Source of the DNA: Shinella sp. XGS7
Lineage (GTDB): Bacteria > Pseudomonadota > Gammaproteobacteria > Burkholderiales > Burkholderiaceae_C
Length of the DNA: 64,000 nucleotides
Assembly: GCF_020535565.1 (NCBI RefSeq)
Contig: NZ_CP084758.1
Span: 3,237,001 to 3,301,000 of the forward strand
Direction of reading: 5' to 3'
A program made the position numbers and the translations under genes. Positions 36,132-45,317 of this stretch are shown piece after piece. The number at the start of each line of letters is the position of its first letter. Positions within the stretch are counted from its first letter, which is position 1. Under the pieces are notes generated by a model. That model was not told where the DNA came from, searched no databases, and worked only from the letters and a program-made list of their open reading frames with translations.

Positions 36132-36824
36132 TCAGTGGCGTTTGTACTGTGTGGCGCCGAACAGCATCTCACGGGCCTTGTCGCCCAGCAGGGGTTTGCG
36201 CTGGTCGGCCAGCACGGCCACGCCGCGCTGCACGGCGGGGCGGGCGGCGATTTCATCGAACCAGCCCTTGAGGTGGGGGTAGTCGTTCAGCTCCACGCCC
36301 TGGTTCTTCCAGGAGCGCAGCCAGGGGAAGGTGGCGATGTCGGCAATCGAGTAGTCATGGCCGCCCAGATAGCGGCTGCCGGCCAGGCGCTTGTTGATCA
36401 CGCCGTAGAGGCGCCGCGCCTCGTTGGTGTAGCGCTCGATGGCGTAGTCGATCTTCTCGGGCGCGTAGATGCGGAAGTGATGGGCCTGGCCCAGCATCGG
36501 GCCCACGCCGCCCATCTGGAACATCAACCACTGCAGCACCTCGTACTTGCCGGCGGTGTCGGCGGGCAGAAAGCGCCCGGTCTTGCCCGCGAGATAGAGG
36601 AGAATCGCGCCCGATTCAAACAAAGAGATCGGCTGGCCGTCCGGGCCCTCGGGATCCACCAGGGCGGGGATCTTGTTATTGGGGCTGATGGAGAGGAAGT
36701 GCGGATCGAATTGCGCCCCCGCGCCGATGTCCACGGGGATCACCTTATACGGGAGGTCACATTCTTCCAACATGATGTGGACCTTGTGCCCGTTCGGCGT
36801 GGGCCATGAATAAACTTCGATCAT
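36132..36824 (-). CDS. YfcG-like glutathione S-transferase
   Basis: A 230-residue cytoplasmic GST-fold protein. The thioredoxin-like N-terminus (SWPTPNGHKVHIMLEE) and ISPNNKIPALVDPEG...SLFESGAILLYL closely follow E. coli YfcG, a glutathione-dependent disulfide reductase. The C-terminal helical domain contains the N-capping box (YSIADIATFPWLRSW). The length fits the family. It is convergent with the CysN-CysC gene and divergent, by 40 bases, from a hypothetical protein. Confidence 0.85.
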   Translation of the reverse strand: MIEVYSWPTPNGHKVHIMLEECDLPYKVIPVDIGAGAQFDPHFLSISPNNKIPALVDPEGPDGQPISLFESGAILLYLAGKTGRFLPADTAGKYEVLQWLMFQMGGVGPMLGQAHHFRIYAPEKIDYAIERYTNEARRLYGVINKRLAGSRYLGGHDYSIADIATFPWLRSWKNQGVELNDYPHLKGWFDEIAARPAVQRGVAVLADQRKPLLGDKAREMLFGATQYKRH

Positions 36825-36864
36825 CTTCTTGTCTCCAGGCTGCGCCGAGCCATTGTCCTAGCTC

Positions 36865-37602
36865 ATGTTAATTAAGCAAGTCAAACGCTGGTTCGTGGCG
36901 CGCGCCAATGCCGCGCGCTGGAAGGCCATGGCCGACTGGGCCGACCAGCGTGGCGCCGCCTTCCGCCAGACCCGCGATGCCCGCGGCTTCCAGATCGAGC
37001 AGCCGCGCGGCACGGCCGGAGCGCTGCGCATTGAATGGGCGCCCTCGCAGCGCAGCTATATCGAGGGGCACGAGCTGCGCATGCGCTGCGAGCTGGGCCT
37101 GCATTCCGATTTGCAGATGATGGTGCTGGCCCGTGCCCTGATGGAGCGCCTGGAGCGCGCCGTCTTCGAGGCCTACACCGACACGCTCAAGACCCGGGTC
37201 GACACCGACACGCCCGAGGAGATGCGCTGGCTGGTGATGTTCGCCAAGCTCAAGAACTACCCGCACAAGCTGCTCAAGGAGCGCTATGGCGCCCTGGGCG
37301 TCAACCAGGAGGTGGTCTCGGCCTGGCTGGAGGGCGGGTTGGGCGAGGCCCTGATCCAGGCCAGCCAGGACCTGCTGCCCGAGGACCGGCCCTTTGTGCT
37401 GATGACCTTGCGCGGCAATGTCTATCTGCGCGTGGCCATGGCCGAGCCCACCCTGGCGGAGATCCAGTCCCTGGTGCGCCTGCTGGAAACCGCCTGCCGT
37501 GCGGCCCAGCAGGTCAACACCCGGCTCTCGGACGGCGGGCCCTGGCCCACCACCACCTCGGTGGCCTGGCAGAGCCAGCCGCCCCTGAGCGAACTGAATT
37601 GA
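36865..37602 (+). CDS. Conserved hypothetical protein
   Basis: A 245-residue protein with no signal peptide or membrane helix; I do not recognise the family. It is charged and mixed alpha/beta, with many Arg, Trp and Met residues in the first 50 positions (KRWFVARANAARWKAMADWA). Codon use matches the neighbours and the frame is clean over the whole length, so it is very likely a real gene. It is divergent from the GST gene. It ends 41 bases from the convergent phosphotransferase. Confidence 0.75.
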   Translation: MLIKQVKRWFVARANAARWKAMADWADQRGAAFRQTRDARGFQIEQPRGTAGALRIEWAPSQRSYIEGHELRMRCELGLHSDLQMMVLARALMERLERAVFEAYTDTLKTRVDTDTPEEMRWLVMFAKLKNYPHKLLKERYGALGVNQEVVSAWLEGGLGEALIQASQDLLPEDRPFVLMTLRGNVYLRVAMAEPTLAEIQSLVRLLETACRAAQQVNTRLSDGGPWPTTTSVAWQSQPPLSELN

Positions 37603-37642
37603 GCGAGCGGAACTGAGCGGCCGGCCCGCTCAGCCGGCCTTC

Positions 37643-38719
37643 TCAACCGGCCTTCTGCGCGAAGGCCCAGCCCAGTTCGGCCATGGGCCGTGCGCCGGCC
37701 CCCGCCTCGCGGGCGCGCTCGCTGGCGGCCGTGCCGTCCTCCACCCGCTTGGCGATGCCCTGCAGGATGGCGGCGATGCGGAACAGGTTGTAGGCCAGGT
37801 AGAAGTTCCAGTCGCGCATCACCGCCCCCACATCGGTGCGACCGGTGTGCTCGCAGTAGCGCCGCACATAGTCCTGCTCACCCGGAATGCCCAGGGCCGC
37901 CAGGTCCTGGCCGCCCAGGCCGCGCGCCGCGCCCGAGGTCTGGATATGCCAGGACATGCAGTGATAGCTGAAGTCCGCCAGCGGGTGGCCCAGGGTGGAG
38001 AGCTCCCAGTCCAGCACGGCCAGCACGCGCGGCTCGCTGGGGTGGAACATCAGATTGTCCAGGCGGAAGTCGCCATGCACGATGGCCACCTCGGCCTCGT
38101 CGCGGGCCGAGTCCGGGATGTGGGCGGGTAGCCAGTCGATCAGCCGGTCCATGGCCGGGATGGGCTGGGTGGCCGAGGCCAGATACTGCTTGCTCCAGCG
38201 TGCGATCTGGCGCTCGAAGTAGTTGCCGGGCTTGCCGTAGTCGGCCAGACCCAGGGCCCGGAAATCCACGCGGTGCAGCGCGGCGATCACGCGATTCATC
38301 TCCTCGTAGAGGGCACCGCGTTCGACCGGGCTCATGCCGGGCAGGCTCTGGTCCCAGAGCACCCGGCCTTCCACGCACTCCATCACGTAGAAGGCGCGGC
38401 CGATCACGCTTTCGTCCTCGCACAGGGCCAGCATGCGCGGCACCGGCACGGCGCTGCCCGCCAGGGCCTGCATCACGCGGAACTCGCGCTCGATGGCATG
38501 GGCCGAGGGGAGCAGCTTGGCCTGCGGCCCGGGCTTGCTGCGCATCACATAGCGGGCCTGGGGCGTGCTCAGCCGGTAGGTGGGGTTGGACTGCCCGCCC
38601 TTGAACTGCTCAAGGCTCAGCGGGCCGGCAAAACCCGGCACGCGCTCGGCCAGCCAGCCCTCCAGCGCCGCCAGGTCCAGGGCCTGGCTGGGGGCGCGGG
38701 TTCCGGTGAAGTCTTCCAT
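37643..38719 (-). CDS. Phosphotransferase family protein (APH/ACAD10-like)
   Basis: A 358-residue protein with a kinase-like fold. The motifs are the nucleotide loop (FKGGQSNPTYRL), the Lys/Glu pair region (YVMRSKPGPQAKL), the catalytic loop HGDFRLDNLMF and the metal-binding DWELSTLGHPLADF. Relatives in Burkholderiales are linked to acyl-CoA dehydrogenases and fatty-acid use, but no such gene is adjacent. It follows a Crp/Fnr-type regulator gene by 50 bases on the same strand. The substrate is unknown. Confidence 0.82.
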   Translation of the reverse strand: MEDFTGTRAPSQALDLAALEGWLAERVPGFAGPLSLEQFKGGQSNPTYRLSTPQARYVMRSKPGPQAKLLPSAHAIEREFRVMQALAGSAVPVPRMLALCEDESVIGRAFYVMECVEGRVLWDQSLPGMSPVERGALYEEMNRVIAALHRVDFRALGLADYGKPGNYFERQIARWSKQYLASATQPIPAMDRLIDWLPAHIPDSARDEAEVAIVHGDFRLDNLMFHPSEPRVLAVLDWELSTLGHPLADFSYHCMSWHIQTSGAARGLGGQDLAALGIPGEQDYVRRYCEHTGRTDVGAVMRDWNFYLAYNLFRIAAILQGIAKRVEDGTAASERAREAGAGARPMAELGWAFAQKAG

Positions 38720-38769
38720 GGGTCTCCTTGGTTCTCAAAACGGTGGGCGACCCAGGGCCCGGCAGGGGC

Positions 38770-39474
38770 TCAGCGCTGCGCGATGGCCAGCAGCTTCTCC
38801 TTGCTCAGGATCACGAGTCGGGTGGGCTCCACGCGCACGGCACCGTCGCGCTCGAAGCCCTTGAGTTCCTGGTTCACGCGCTGGCGCGAGGCGCCCAGCA
38901 GCTGGGCCAGGTCTTCCTGGGCCAGCTGCAGGCCGATGCGGATTTCCTCCCCCTGGGCCACGCCGTAGGAGCGGGCCAGCAGCAGGATCTGCTTGGCCAG
39001 GCGGGCCGCCAGGGGCCGGGTGTTGAGGTCTTCCACCACATCGAACATCAGGCGCAGGCGCCGGCAGTTCAGTCGCAGCAGGGCCTCGTAGAGCTCGCTG
39101 TGGCGCGAGAGCAGGTCCTTGAAGTCGGGCTTGCGCACCACCAGCAGGGTGGTTTCGCCATGCGTCGTGGCGTCGTGGGTGCGCGGCAGGCCGTCGAACA
39201 GCGAGATGTCGCCGAACCAGGTGCCGGGCTCCACATAGGTGAGGGTGATCTGCTTGCCCGAGAGCGAGACCGAGCTGACCCGCACCGCGCCCTTGGCCAC
39301 ACCCACCCATTCCTCGGCCGGTTCTCCGCGGCAGGACAGCAGGGCGTCGTCGCTGAGTCGCCGCACAAAGGCGCGCGAGAGGATGTCGCTGCGCAGGGGC
39401 GCAGACAGTTTGGAGAACCACGACCCCGATTCGATAGTGTTGCGTTCGGAAAGTGTAAGAACCGTGCTGTTCAT
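38770..39474 (-). CDS. Crp/Fnr-family transcription regulator
   Basis: A 234-residue regulator. The N-terminal cyclic-nucleotide-type barrel is visible (GVAKGAVRVSSVSLSGKQITL, EPGTWFGDISLFDG), and the C-terminal helix-turn-helix reads AQEDLAQLLGASRQRVNQELK. The N-terminal cysteine cluster of FNR is absent, so it is not an oxygen-sensing FNR. ATG 39474 (MNSTVL) is chosen; upstream in-frame sequence lacks homology. It is divergent from the FimV-like gene and precedes the phosphotransferase gene. Confidence 0.87.
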   Translation of the reverse strand: MNSTVLTLSERNTIESGSWFSKLSAPLRSDILSRAFVRRLSDDALLSCRGEPAEEWVGVAKGAVRVSSVSLSGKQITLTYVEPGTWFGDISLFDGLPRTHDATTHGETTLLVVRKPDFKDLLSRHSELYEALLRLNCRRLRLMFDVVEDLNTRPLAARLAKQILLLARSYGVAQGEEIRIGLQLAQEDLAQLLGASRQRVNQELKGFERDGAVRVEPTRLVILSKEKLLAIAQR

Positions 39475-39666
39475 GCTGCGTCGCTGAGGTGACAGGCCCG
39501 GAACATCCGGGCTGGCCGATTGTCCACGAGCACTCGAAGCCCGCGGGCGGCCCGGTGTATGAACTAGGAAACACCATGAGTGCGCGCGATGTGCGTCGGG
39601 CAGGTCGCGGGGCAGGGCCATGCTAGAGTGGCCTGCAAACAATCCGAAACAAAACGGCGCCTGCCG

Positions 39667-41670
39667 ATGCCACGCACGCCCCGCGTACCCACCGCCCTCA
39701 TCCTCGCCATGGCCTCCATGGGTCTGAGCAGTGCTCAGGCCATGGGCGTGGGCCGTCCGCAGACGCTGTCGGCTCTGGGCCAGCCCCTGAACCTGCTGTT
39801 TCCGGTGCAGCTCGCGCCCGGCGAGAACCTGACGCCCGACTGTGTGCGGGCCGAAGTCCAGGCCGGTGAAAGCCGCCTGCCGGCCACCCTGGTGCAGCTG
39901 CAGCTGGAAGGGGAAAGCGAGAATGCGGTGCGCGCGGTGCGCCTGCGCAGCGCGCTGCAGGTGGATGAGCCCCTGGTCACGATCCAGCTCAGCCTGGGCT
40001 GCCCGGCACGCCTGACCCGCCAGTACACTGCCTTCATCGACCCGCCCGGCAGCAATCTGGCCCCGCCGCCGGCCGCGCCGGTGTCGGACCTGGCGGTGGT
40101 GCAGACCTATTCGCCGGCCTTGCGTGCGGCCCTGGCCACCGCCGAGGCCCGCCCCGCGGCCCTGCTGGCGGGGCGGGCCGCCTCCGCCCCCGAGCCCGCC
40201 CCGCAGCTGGCAGCCGTAGCGGCTGAGGCGTCCGCAGCCTCGGCCTCAGCCGCGCCTGCGCGCCCCAAGCGCTCCCGTCCCGCCGCCACCGCCACTGCCA
40301 CCGCCTCGGGCGAACCCGCGGCCGGCACGGCAGCCCCCGGCGCCAAGACTGAGGGACGCAGCCCGGTGGCCGCCGCGCCGCGCCGCGTGGCGCCGCGCCT
40401 GCAGATGGAGCCGGCCGAGTTGCTGGAAACCCCGTCGCCCCAGCCTGCTTCGGCCGCCGCGGCCGCCTCGGCAGCGCAGGATGATGAGGCCCGCCAGCGC
40501 CTGGCCAAGCTGGAGCAGAGCCTGCAGCAGATGCAGGCCCAGCAGAAGGAGAGCGAGGCTCGCTTGGCTGTGCTGCAGGCCCGCCTGGCCCAGGCCGAGG
40601 CGCCGCCCTACGGCCATCCTCTGACCCTGGGCCTGGGTCTGCTGAGCCTGGCCTTGCTGGGTTTCAGTGCCTGGCTCTGGCGGGGCCGCCAGTCCGACCG
40701 GCGCCTGCACGAGTCCGCCTGGTGGGACGAACTCAAGCAGGAGCAGCGCGAGGCGCGCCGGCCCGATCCGGCGCCGCCCGTTGCGGCATCGCCCGCCCAG
40801 CCGGCGCCGGCGCCTGTGCCTCCGGAGCCGGCGCTTGTGACGAGCCCGCCCGTGGCCGCGCCCCGGTCCGCGGCGGATGCCGGCGCGCCCGCCCTGGTGG
40901 CCGATCCCCGCACCTGGCCCATGGCGGCGCTGCAGCCCGAGGTCGAGCTGGCCGACGCCGCCGCCGAGCCCATCAGTTTTCAGCTGGTCGAACCCTCGGT
41001 CCCTGCTCCGCTGGCCGCGGCCCCGGCCCAGCCGGGACTGACGGTGGAGGCCCTGATCGATCTGGATCAGCAGGTGGACTTCTTCCAGGTGCTGGGCCAG
41101 GACGAGGCGGCCATCGACCTGCTGAACAGCCATCTGGATGCCACCTCGCCGCTGCCGCATCTGCTGCTGCTGGCGCTGTACCGTCGGCGTGGCGAGGCCC
41201 AGGCCCTGGCCGCGCTGGAGGCCGACTATGCGCAGCGTTTCGGCGTGCCTGCGCCCCAGCCCGAGTTGCTGGGCGCCGCCGAGCTGGGGCTGCGCGAGGG
41301 CCTGGAAAGCCGGCCCGAGCTCTTGAACCGTCTGCAGGCGCGCTGGTCCGACCACGGCGCCAGCATGAGCGAGCTGCAGAGCCTGCTCACCGGCGCGGCC
41401 GGTGAGGGGCTGGACCTGGCCGTCTGCCGCGATCTGCTGCTGCTCTACGGCGTGGCCCGTGACCTCTCGGAGCACGAAGTGCGCAGCAGCGATATCGACC
41501 TGTTCCTGCCCCTGGACACTCCGGCCGCCGACATGATGGCCACCATGGTGATCCAGGCGCCGGTGTCGGTGAACTCCCGCGGCATGCCGCTGGAGGTGGA
41601 CATCCCGTTGGGCGAGGACGAGGGCGGCGAACTCCGGCCCTCACAGGCGGGGCGCCTGGGTCCCTTCTGA
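39667..41670 (+). CDS. fimV: FimV-like polar/type IV pilus-associated protein
   Basis: A 667-residue protein with a signal peptide (ALILAMASMGLSSAQA) followed by the FimV N-terminal domain (LGQPLNLLFPVQLAPGENL, SALQVDEPLVTIQL). A long Ala/Pro-rich linker, a coiled coil (LAKLEQSLQQMQAQQKESEARL) and one membrane helix (LTLGLGLLSLALLGFSAWLW) come next. The cytoplasmic part has a helical, FimV C-terminal-like domain (LIDLDQQVDFFQVLGQDEAAI). No LysM motif was seen. FimV/HubP proteins organise cell poles and pili. ATG 39667 fits the signal peptide. Confidence 0.75.
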   Translation: MPRTPRVPTALILAMASMGLSSAQAMGVGRPQTLSALGQPLNLLFPVQLAPGENLTPDCVRAEVQAGESRLPATLVQLQLEGESENAVRAVRLRSALQVDEPLVTIQLSLGCPARLTRQYTAFIDPPGSNLAPPPAAPVSDLAVVQTYSPALRAALATAEARPAALLAGRAASAPEPAPQLAAVAAEASAASASAAPARPKRSRPAATATATASGEPAAGTAAPGAKTEGRSPVAAAPRRVAPRLQMEPAELLETPSPQPASAAAAASAAQDDEARQRLAKLEQSLQQMQAQQKESEARLAVLQARLAQAEAPPYGHPLTLGLGLLSLALLGFSAWLWRGRQSDRRLHESAWWDELKQEQREARRPDPAPPVAASPAQPAPAPVPPEPALVTSPPVAAPRSAADAGAPALVADPRTWPMAALQPEVELADAAAEPISFQLVEPSVPAPLAAAPAQPGLTVEALIDLDQQVDFFQVLGQDEAAIDLLNSHLDATSPLPHLLLLALYRRRGEAQALAALEADYAQRFGVPAPQPELLGAAELGLREGLESRPELLNRLQARWSDHGASMSELQSLLTGAAGEGLDLAVCRDLLLLYGVARDLSEHEVRSSDIDLFLPLDTPAADMMATMVIQAPVSVNSRGMPLEVDIPLGEDEGGELRPSQAGRLGPF

Positions 41671-41683
41671 GCGCCGCGGGCCT

Positions 41684-42838
41684 TCAGAGGCGAGCCAGCT
41701 TGTCCAGAGCCAGGGCCAGGGTTTCGTCCCGCTTGGCAAAGCAGAAGCGGATGATGGGCGCGCTGCTGCCCTCGGCATAGAAGGCCGAGAGCGGGATGGC
41801 GGCCACGCCGATCTCGCGGGTCAGCCATTCGCAGAAAGCCGCATCGCCCGTCTGGCCGCTGCGTGCCTGGTAGGCGCTGAAGTCCACGCACTGGAAGTAG
41901 CTGCCCTCGGCCGGCAGCAGGCGAAAAGCTGTGCGCGCCAGGCCGGCGCGAAAGAGATCGCGCTTGCGCTGGTAGAACTCGCCCAGGCCCAGATAGGGGG
42001 CCGGGTCGGCCATATAGGCCGCCAGGCCATGCTGGGCCGGGGTGTTGACCGTGAACACATTGAACTGGTGCACCTTGCGGAACTCGGCGCTCAGCGCGGC
42101 CGGCGCGGCCACGAAGCCCACCTTCCAGCCGGTGACGTGATAGGTCTTGCCGAAGCTGGAGACGATGAAGCTGCGCTCGGCCAGGCCGGGGAAGCGGGCC
42201 ACGCTCTGGTGGGCCGCGCCGTCGAAGACCATGTGCTCGTAGACCTCGTCGCTGATCAGCAGCACCTCGGTGGGGGCGAGCAGATCGGCCAGGGCCTGCA
42301 TCTCGGCCACGCTCCAGACGGTGGCGCTGGGGTTGTGCGGCGTGTTGATGATGAGGGCGCGGGTGCGCGGCGTGAGCGCGGCGGCGATGCGCGCGAAGTC
42401 GGGCCGGTAGCTGCCGGGCGTCAGCGGCACGCGCACGATGCGGCCGCCGGCCAGCTCGATATTGGGCGCGTAGCTGTCGTAGCAGGGCTCCAGCACGATG
42501 ACCTCGTCGCGCGGGTGCACGATGGCCAGCAGGGCGGTGAAGATGGCCTGGGTGGCGCCGGCGGTGATGGTGATCTCGCGATCCGCATCGTAGGCGCGGC
42601 CGTAGAGCGCCTGCAGCTTGGCCGAGACGGCCTGGCGCAGGGCCGGCACGCCGGGCATGGGCGGGTACTGGTTGTGGCCCTCGCGCATGGCCTGGTGGAC
42701 GGCCTCCACCAGGCGGGGATCGCAGTCGAAGTCCGGAAAACCCTGGCCCAGATTCACCGCGCCATGGGCCTGGGCCAGGGCGGACATGGTGCTGAAGATG
42801 GTGGTGCCCACATGGGGCAGGCGGCTTTGCAGAAGCAT
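41684..42838 (-). CDS. Methionine aminotransferase-type PLP enzyme (YbdL-like)
   Basis: A 384-residue fold type I aminotransferase. The opening NLGQGFPDFDCDP, the INTPHNPSATVWS block, LISDEVYEHMVF and the PLP lysine in SSFGKTYHVTGWKVGF match the methionine/kynurenine-type group represented by YbdL. It would transaminate methionine or aromatic amino acids in the cytoplasm. It lies downstream of cysB on the same strand (32-base gap), and the two may be cotranscribed, which would suit sulfur-amino-acid metabolism. Confidence 0.85.
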   Translation of the reverse strand: MLLQSRLPHVGTTIFSTMSALAQAHGAVNLGQGFPDFDCDPRLVEAVHQAMREGHNQYPPMPGVPALRQAVSAKLQALYGRAYDADREITITAGATQAIFTALLAIVHPRDEVIVLEPCYDSYAPNIELAGGRIVRVPLTPGSYRPDFARIAAALTPRTRALIINTPHNPSATVWSVAEMQALADLLAPTEVLLISDEVYEHMVFDGAAHQSVARFPGLAERSFIVSSFGKTYHVTGWKVGFVAAPAALSAEFRKVHQFNVFTVNTPAQHGLAAYMADPAPYLGLGEFYQRKRDLFRAGLARTAFRLLPAEGSYFQCVDFSAYQARSGQTGDAAFCEWLTREIGVAAIPLSAFYAEGSSAPIIRFCFAKRDETLALALDKLARL

Positions 42839-42870
42839 GGTCGCGGGAACGGTCGGTGGTGGGAGACGGC

Positions 42871-43815
42871 TCAGAGCTTGTAGTCGCTGGCCTCGCCATT
42901 CATGGCGCGTTCCAGCAGACCCTTGTCCAGGCGGTCTGAGAGCAGGCTGGCGAAGGCGTAGACGTAGTTGCGCAGATAGGCGCCGCGCTTGAAGGCGATG
43001 CGGGCCACGTTCTGGCCGAAGAGGTGGCCCAGGGGGCGCGAGACCAGCTCGCCGCCGGGTGGGTCCTCGCGCACCGCCATCTCGGCCACGATGCCCACAC
43101 CCATGCCCAGCTTCACATAGGTCTTGATCACGTCGGAGTCTATGGCTTCCAGCACGATATTGGGCTTGAGCTGGCGGGCGGCAAAGGCGCGGTCGATGCG
43201 GGTGCGGCCGGTGAAGCTGGGGTGGTAGGAAACCAGCGGCTGCTCGGCCAGCTGCTCCAGCGAGATGCGCTCCACCTGGGCCAGGGGATGGTCGGCCGGC
43301 GCCACCAGCACGTGCTGCCAGTCGTAGCAGGGCAGGGTGACCAGGTCCTCGTGCTCCGACAGGGATTCGGTGGCCAGACCCACGTCGGCGCTCTCGTCCA
43401 GCAGCATGCGTGCCACCTGCTCGGGGTTGCCCTGGTGCAGGCTCACATGCACCTGGGGGAACTGGCGGCGCAACTGGGCCACCGGCCCGGGCAGCACATA
43501 GCGGGCCTGGGTGTGGGTGGTGGCGATGGAGAGCGTGCCGGCGTCCTGCTTGGAATACTCCTCGCCGATGCGCTTGAGATTGCCCACCTCGCGCATGATG
43601 ATCTCGATGGACTTGAGCACCTGCTGGCCGGGCTCGGTGATGCGGCGCAGGCGCTTGCCATGGCGGGAGAAGATGTCCACGCCCAGCTCTTCCTCCAGCT
43701 CCAGAATGGCCTTGGAGACCCCGGGCTGCGAGGTGAAGAGCGCCTTGGCGGTCTCGGTGAGGTTTAGGTTGCGGCGCGCCGCTTCCTGGACAAAGCGGAA
43801 CTGGTGCAGATTCAT
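42871..43815 (-). CDS. cysB: CysB-type LysR regulator
   Basis: A 314-residue LysR regulator. The N-terminus MNLHQFRFVQEAARRNLNL and helix-turn-helix (TETAKALFTSQPGVSKAILE) are typical of CysB, which activates sulfate assimilation on sensing N-acetylserine. The effector domain contains the characteristic SIATTHTQARYVLP. The start ATG overlaps the chelatase stop (ATGA), so the two are coupled. The paralogue Cbl is an alternative assignment. Confidence 0.9.
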   Translation of the reverse strand: MNLHQFRFVQEAARRNLNLTETAKALFTSQPGVSKAILELEEELGVDIFSRHGKRLRRITEPGQQVLKSIEIIMREVGNLKRIGEEYSKQDAGTLSIATTHTQARYVLPGPVAQLRRQFPQVHVSLHQGNPEQVARMLLDESADVGLATESLSEHEDLVTLPCYDWQHVLVAPADHPLAQVERISLEQLAEQPLVSYHPSFTGRTRIDRAFAARQLKPNIVLEAIDSDVIKTYVKLGMGVGIVAEMAVREDPPGGELVSRPLGHLFGQNVARIAFKRGAYLRNYVYAFASLLSDRLDKGLLERAMNGEASDYKL

Positions 43816-44192
43816 GGGGTGCTCGGGGTGATCAGGGCCAGACTGGCGGCGGCCATGGCGGCGCTCACCGCCTCCTGCTCGCCGATGGCAGGGTGCAGCA
43901 GCCACTCGCCGCCATGGCGCGCTCGCAGGGCCTCCACCAGGGGCGGCACATCGCGCCGCACATGGCCCGAGGCGCCCAGGAACATGGGCACGATGTGGAT
44001 GCGGGTGCAGCCGCGCGCGAGCAGGCTGTCGGCGGCGCTGGCGATATCGGGCTGCATCAGCTCCAGATAGCCCAGGGCCAGGGGCAGTTCGGGCCGGGCC
44101 GCGGCGATGCGGGCCGCAATGGCCTCGAAGGGGCGGGCCCAGGCGGGATCGCGGGCGCCATGGGCGAAGAGCAGCAGGCCCTCGGTCGTCAT
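43812..44192 (-). CDS. CbiX/SirB-like chelatase
   Basis: A 126-residue single-domain chelatase of the CbiX/SirB family. The first His of the metal site is in LLLFAHGARDPAW, and the second conserved region is IVPMFLGASGHVRRDVPPL. It would insert iron or cobalt into sirohydrochlorin. ATG 44192 is 6 bases after AGGAGG (44204-44199), whereas ATG 44198 directly abuts it, so 44192 is preferred. Pairing with cysB suits siroheme supply for sulfite reductase. Confidence 0.82.
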   Translation of the reverse strand: MTTEGLLLFAHGARDPAWARPFEAIAARIAAARPELPLALGYLELMQPDIASAADSLLARGCTRIHIVPMFLGASGHVRRDVPPLVEALRARHGGEWLLHPAIGEQEAVSAAMAAASLALITPSTP

Positions 44193-44210
44193 CGTCATCC
44201 TCCTCGCGGC

Positions 44211-45317
44211 TTAGCGGAAGCGCACCAGCCAGCCAAAGGCGGCCAGCGAGATGCCCAGGTAGATCAGGCTGGGTGTGGCGGCCACGGTCCAGGGCGTCCA
44301 GCCCTTGAGCAGGCCCAGATGGCCGGCCAGGTTGTTCAGCAGCACGAAGCTGATGCCCAGCATGATGCCGCCGAAGACCTTGAGGCTGATGCCGCCGTTG
44401 CGGGAGTGCAGATAGGCGAAGGGCAGGGCCAGGGCCACCATCACCAGGCAGGCAAAGGGGTAGAAGGCCTTGCGCCAGAACTGGATGTCGTGCTGCTGGG
44501 CCGACTGCTCCTGGGCCGAGAGGTGGCGCGTGTAGCGGTAGAGCTCCACCGTGGACATGGTGTTGGCCGGCAGCAGGGCGGCGCTGATCACGCCCACATG
44601 CAGATTGCTTTGCCAGTCAATCTCGGCCAGGCGCTCCTCGCGCACCTGGGGCGGCTGGGTGCTCATGTCCCAGCGCGTCTGCAGCACCTGGTTCAGGCGC
44701 CACAGACCCTCGCCATCCACCTGGGCCGAGGCAGCCTCCAGACGGCGCAGCAGGGCGCCCTGGGCGTCGAATTCGAAGATGCGCAGCTGCTCCAGCCGGC
44801 CGGCGCCGCGGGCCAGACCTACATGGATGGAGTAGTTGTGCTCCACGCCCTCGATCATCTGGCGGTCCTTGAGCCAGGCGCCCGAGGCGCCGCGGGTCAC
44901 GCTGCCGGTGAGGCGGCCGCGCTCCTGCTCGCCGTAGCGCTCGAAGGCCGGCGCCACATAGTCCCCGACCACGAAGGTCAGGGCGGCAAAGCCCAGGGCC
45001 AGGCTGGTGAGCAGGGCCAGGGCCCGACCCGGGCCCAGGCCGCCGGTGCGCAGGATGGTGAACTCGCTGGACTGGGCCATGCGGGCCAGGGAGTAGATGC
45101 TGCCGATCAGCACCGCGATAGGGAAGAGCTCGTAGAAATGCCCGGGCTGCTCCAGCAGGGCCAGCCAGGCGGCCTTGCCGGCACTCAGGCCCTTGCGGCT
45201 GAGGTCGTCCAGGTTGTCGACGAAGTCGATGAAGTAGAAGAGCGAGAGAAAGGCCAGGGCTACGAAGAAGACCGAGCCCAGCAGATCGCGGTAGAGCAGG
45301 CGGCGGACGGTCCTCAT
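44211..45317 (-). CDS. lptG: LPS export permease LptG
   Basis: A 368-residue inner-membrane permease of the LptB2FG transporter that extracts lipopolysaccharide. Membrane helices lie at the N-terminus (LLGSVFFVALAFLSLFYFIDF) and in the C-terminal third. The periplasmic beta-jellyroll lies between (LEQLRIFEFDAQGALLRRLEA). It begins inside the lptF stop (ATGA), the usual lptF-lptG order. Confidence 0.92.
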   Translation of the reverse strand: MRTVRRLLYRDLLGSVFFVALAFLSLFYFIDFVDNLDDLSRKGLSAGKAAWLALLEQPGHFYELFPIAVLIGSIYSLARMAQSSEFTILRTGGLGPGRALALLTSLALGFAALTFVVGDYVAPAFERYGEQERGRLTGSVTRGASGAWLKDRQMIEGVEHNYSIHVGLARGAGRLEQLRIFEFDAQGALLRRLEAASAQVDGEGLWRLNQVLQTRWDMSTQPPQVREERLAEIDWQSNLHVGVISAALLPANTMSTVELYRYTRHLSAQEQSAQQHDIQFWRKAFYPFACLVMVALALPFAYLHSRNGGISLKVFGGIMLGISFVLLNNLAGHLGLLKGWTPWTVAATPSLIYLGISLAAFGWLVRFR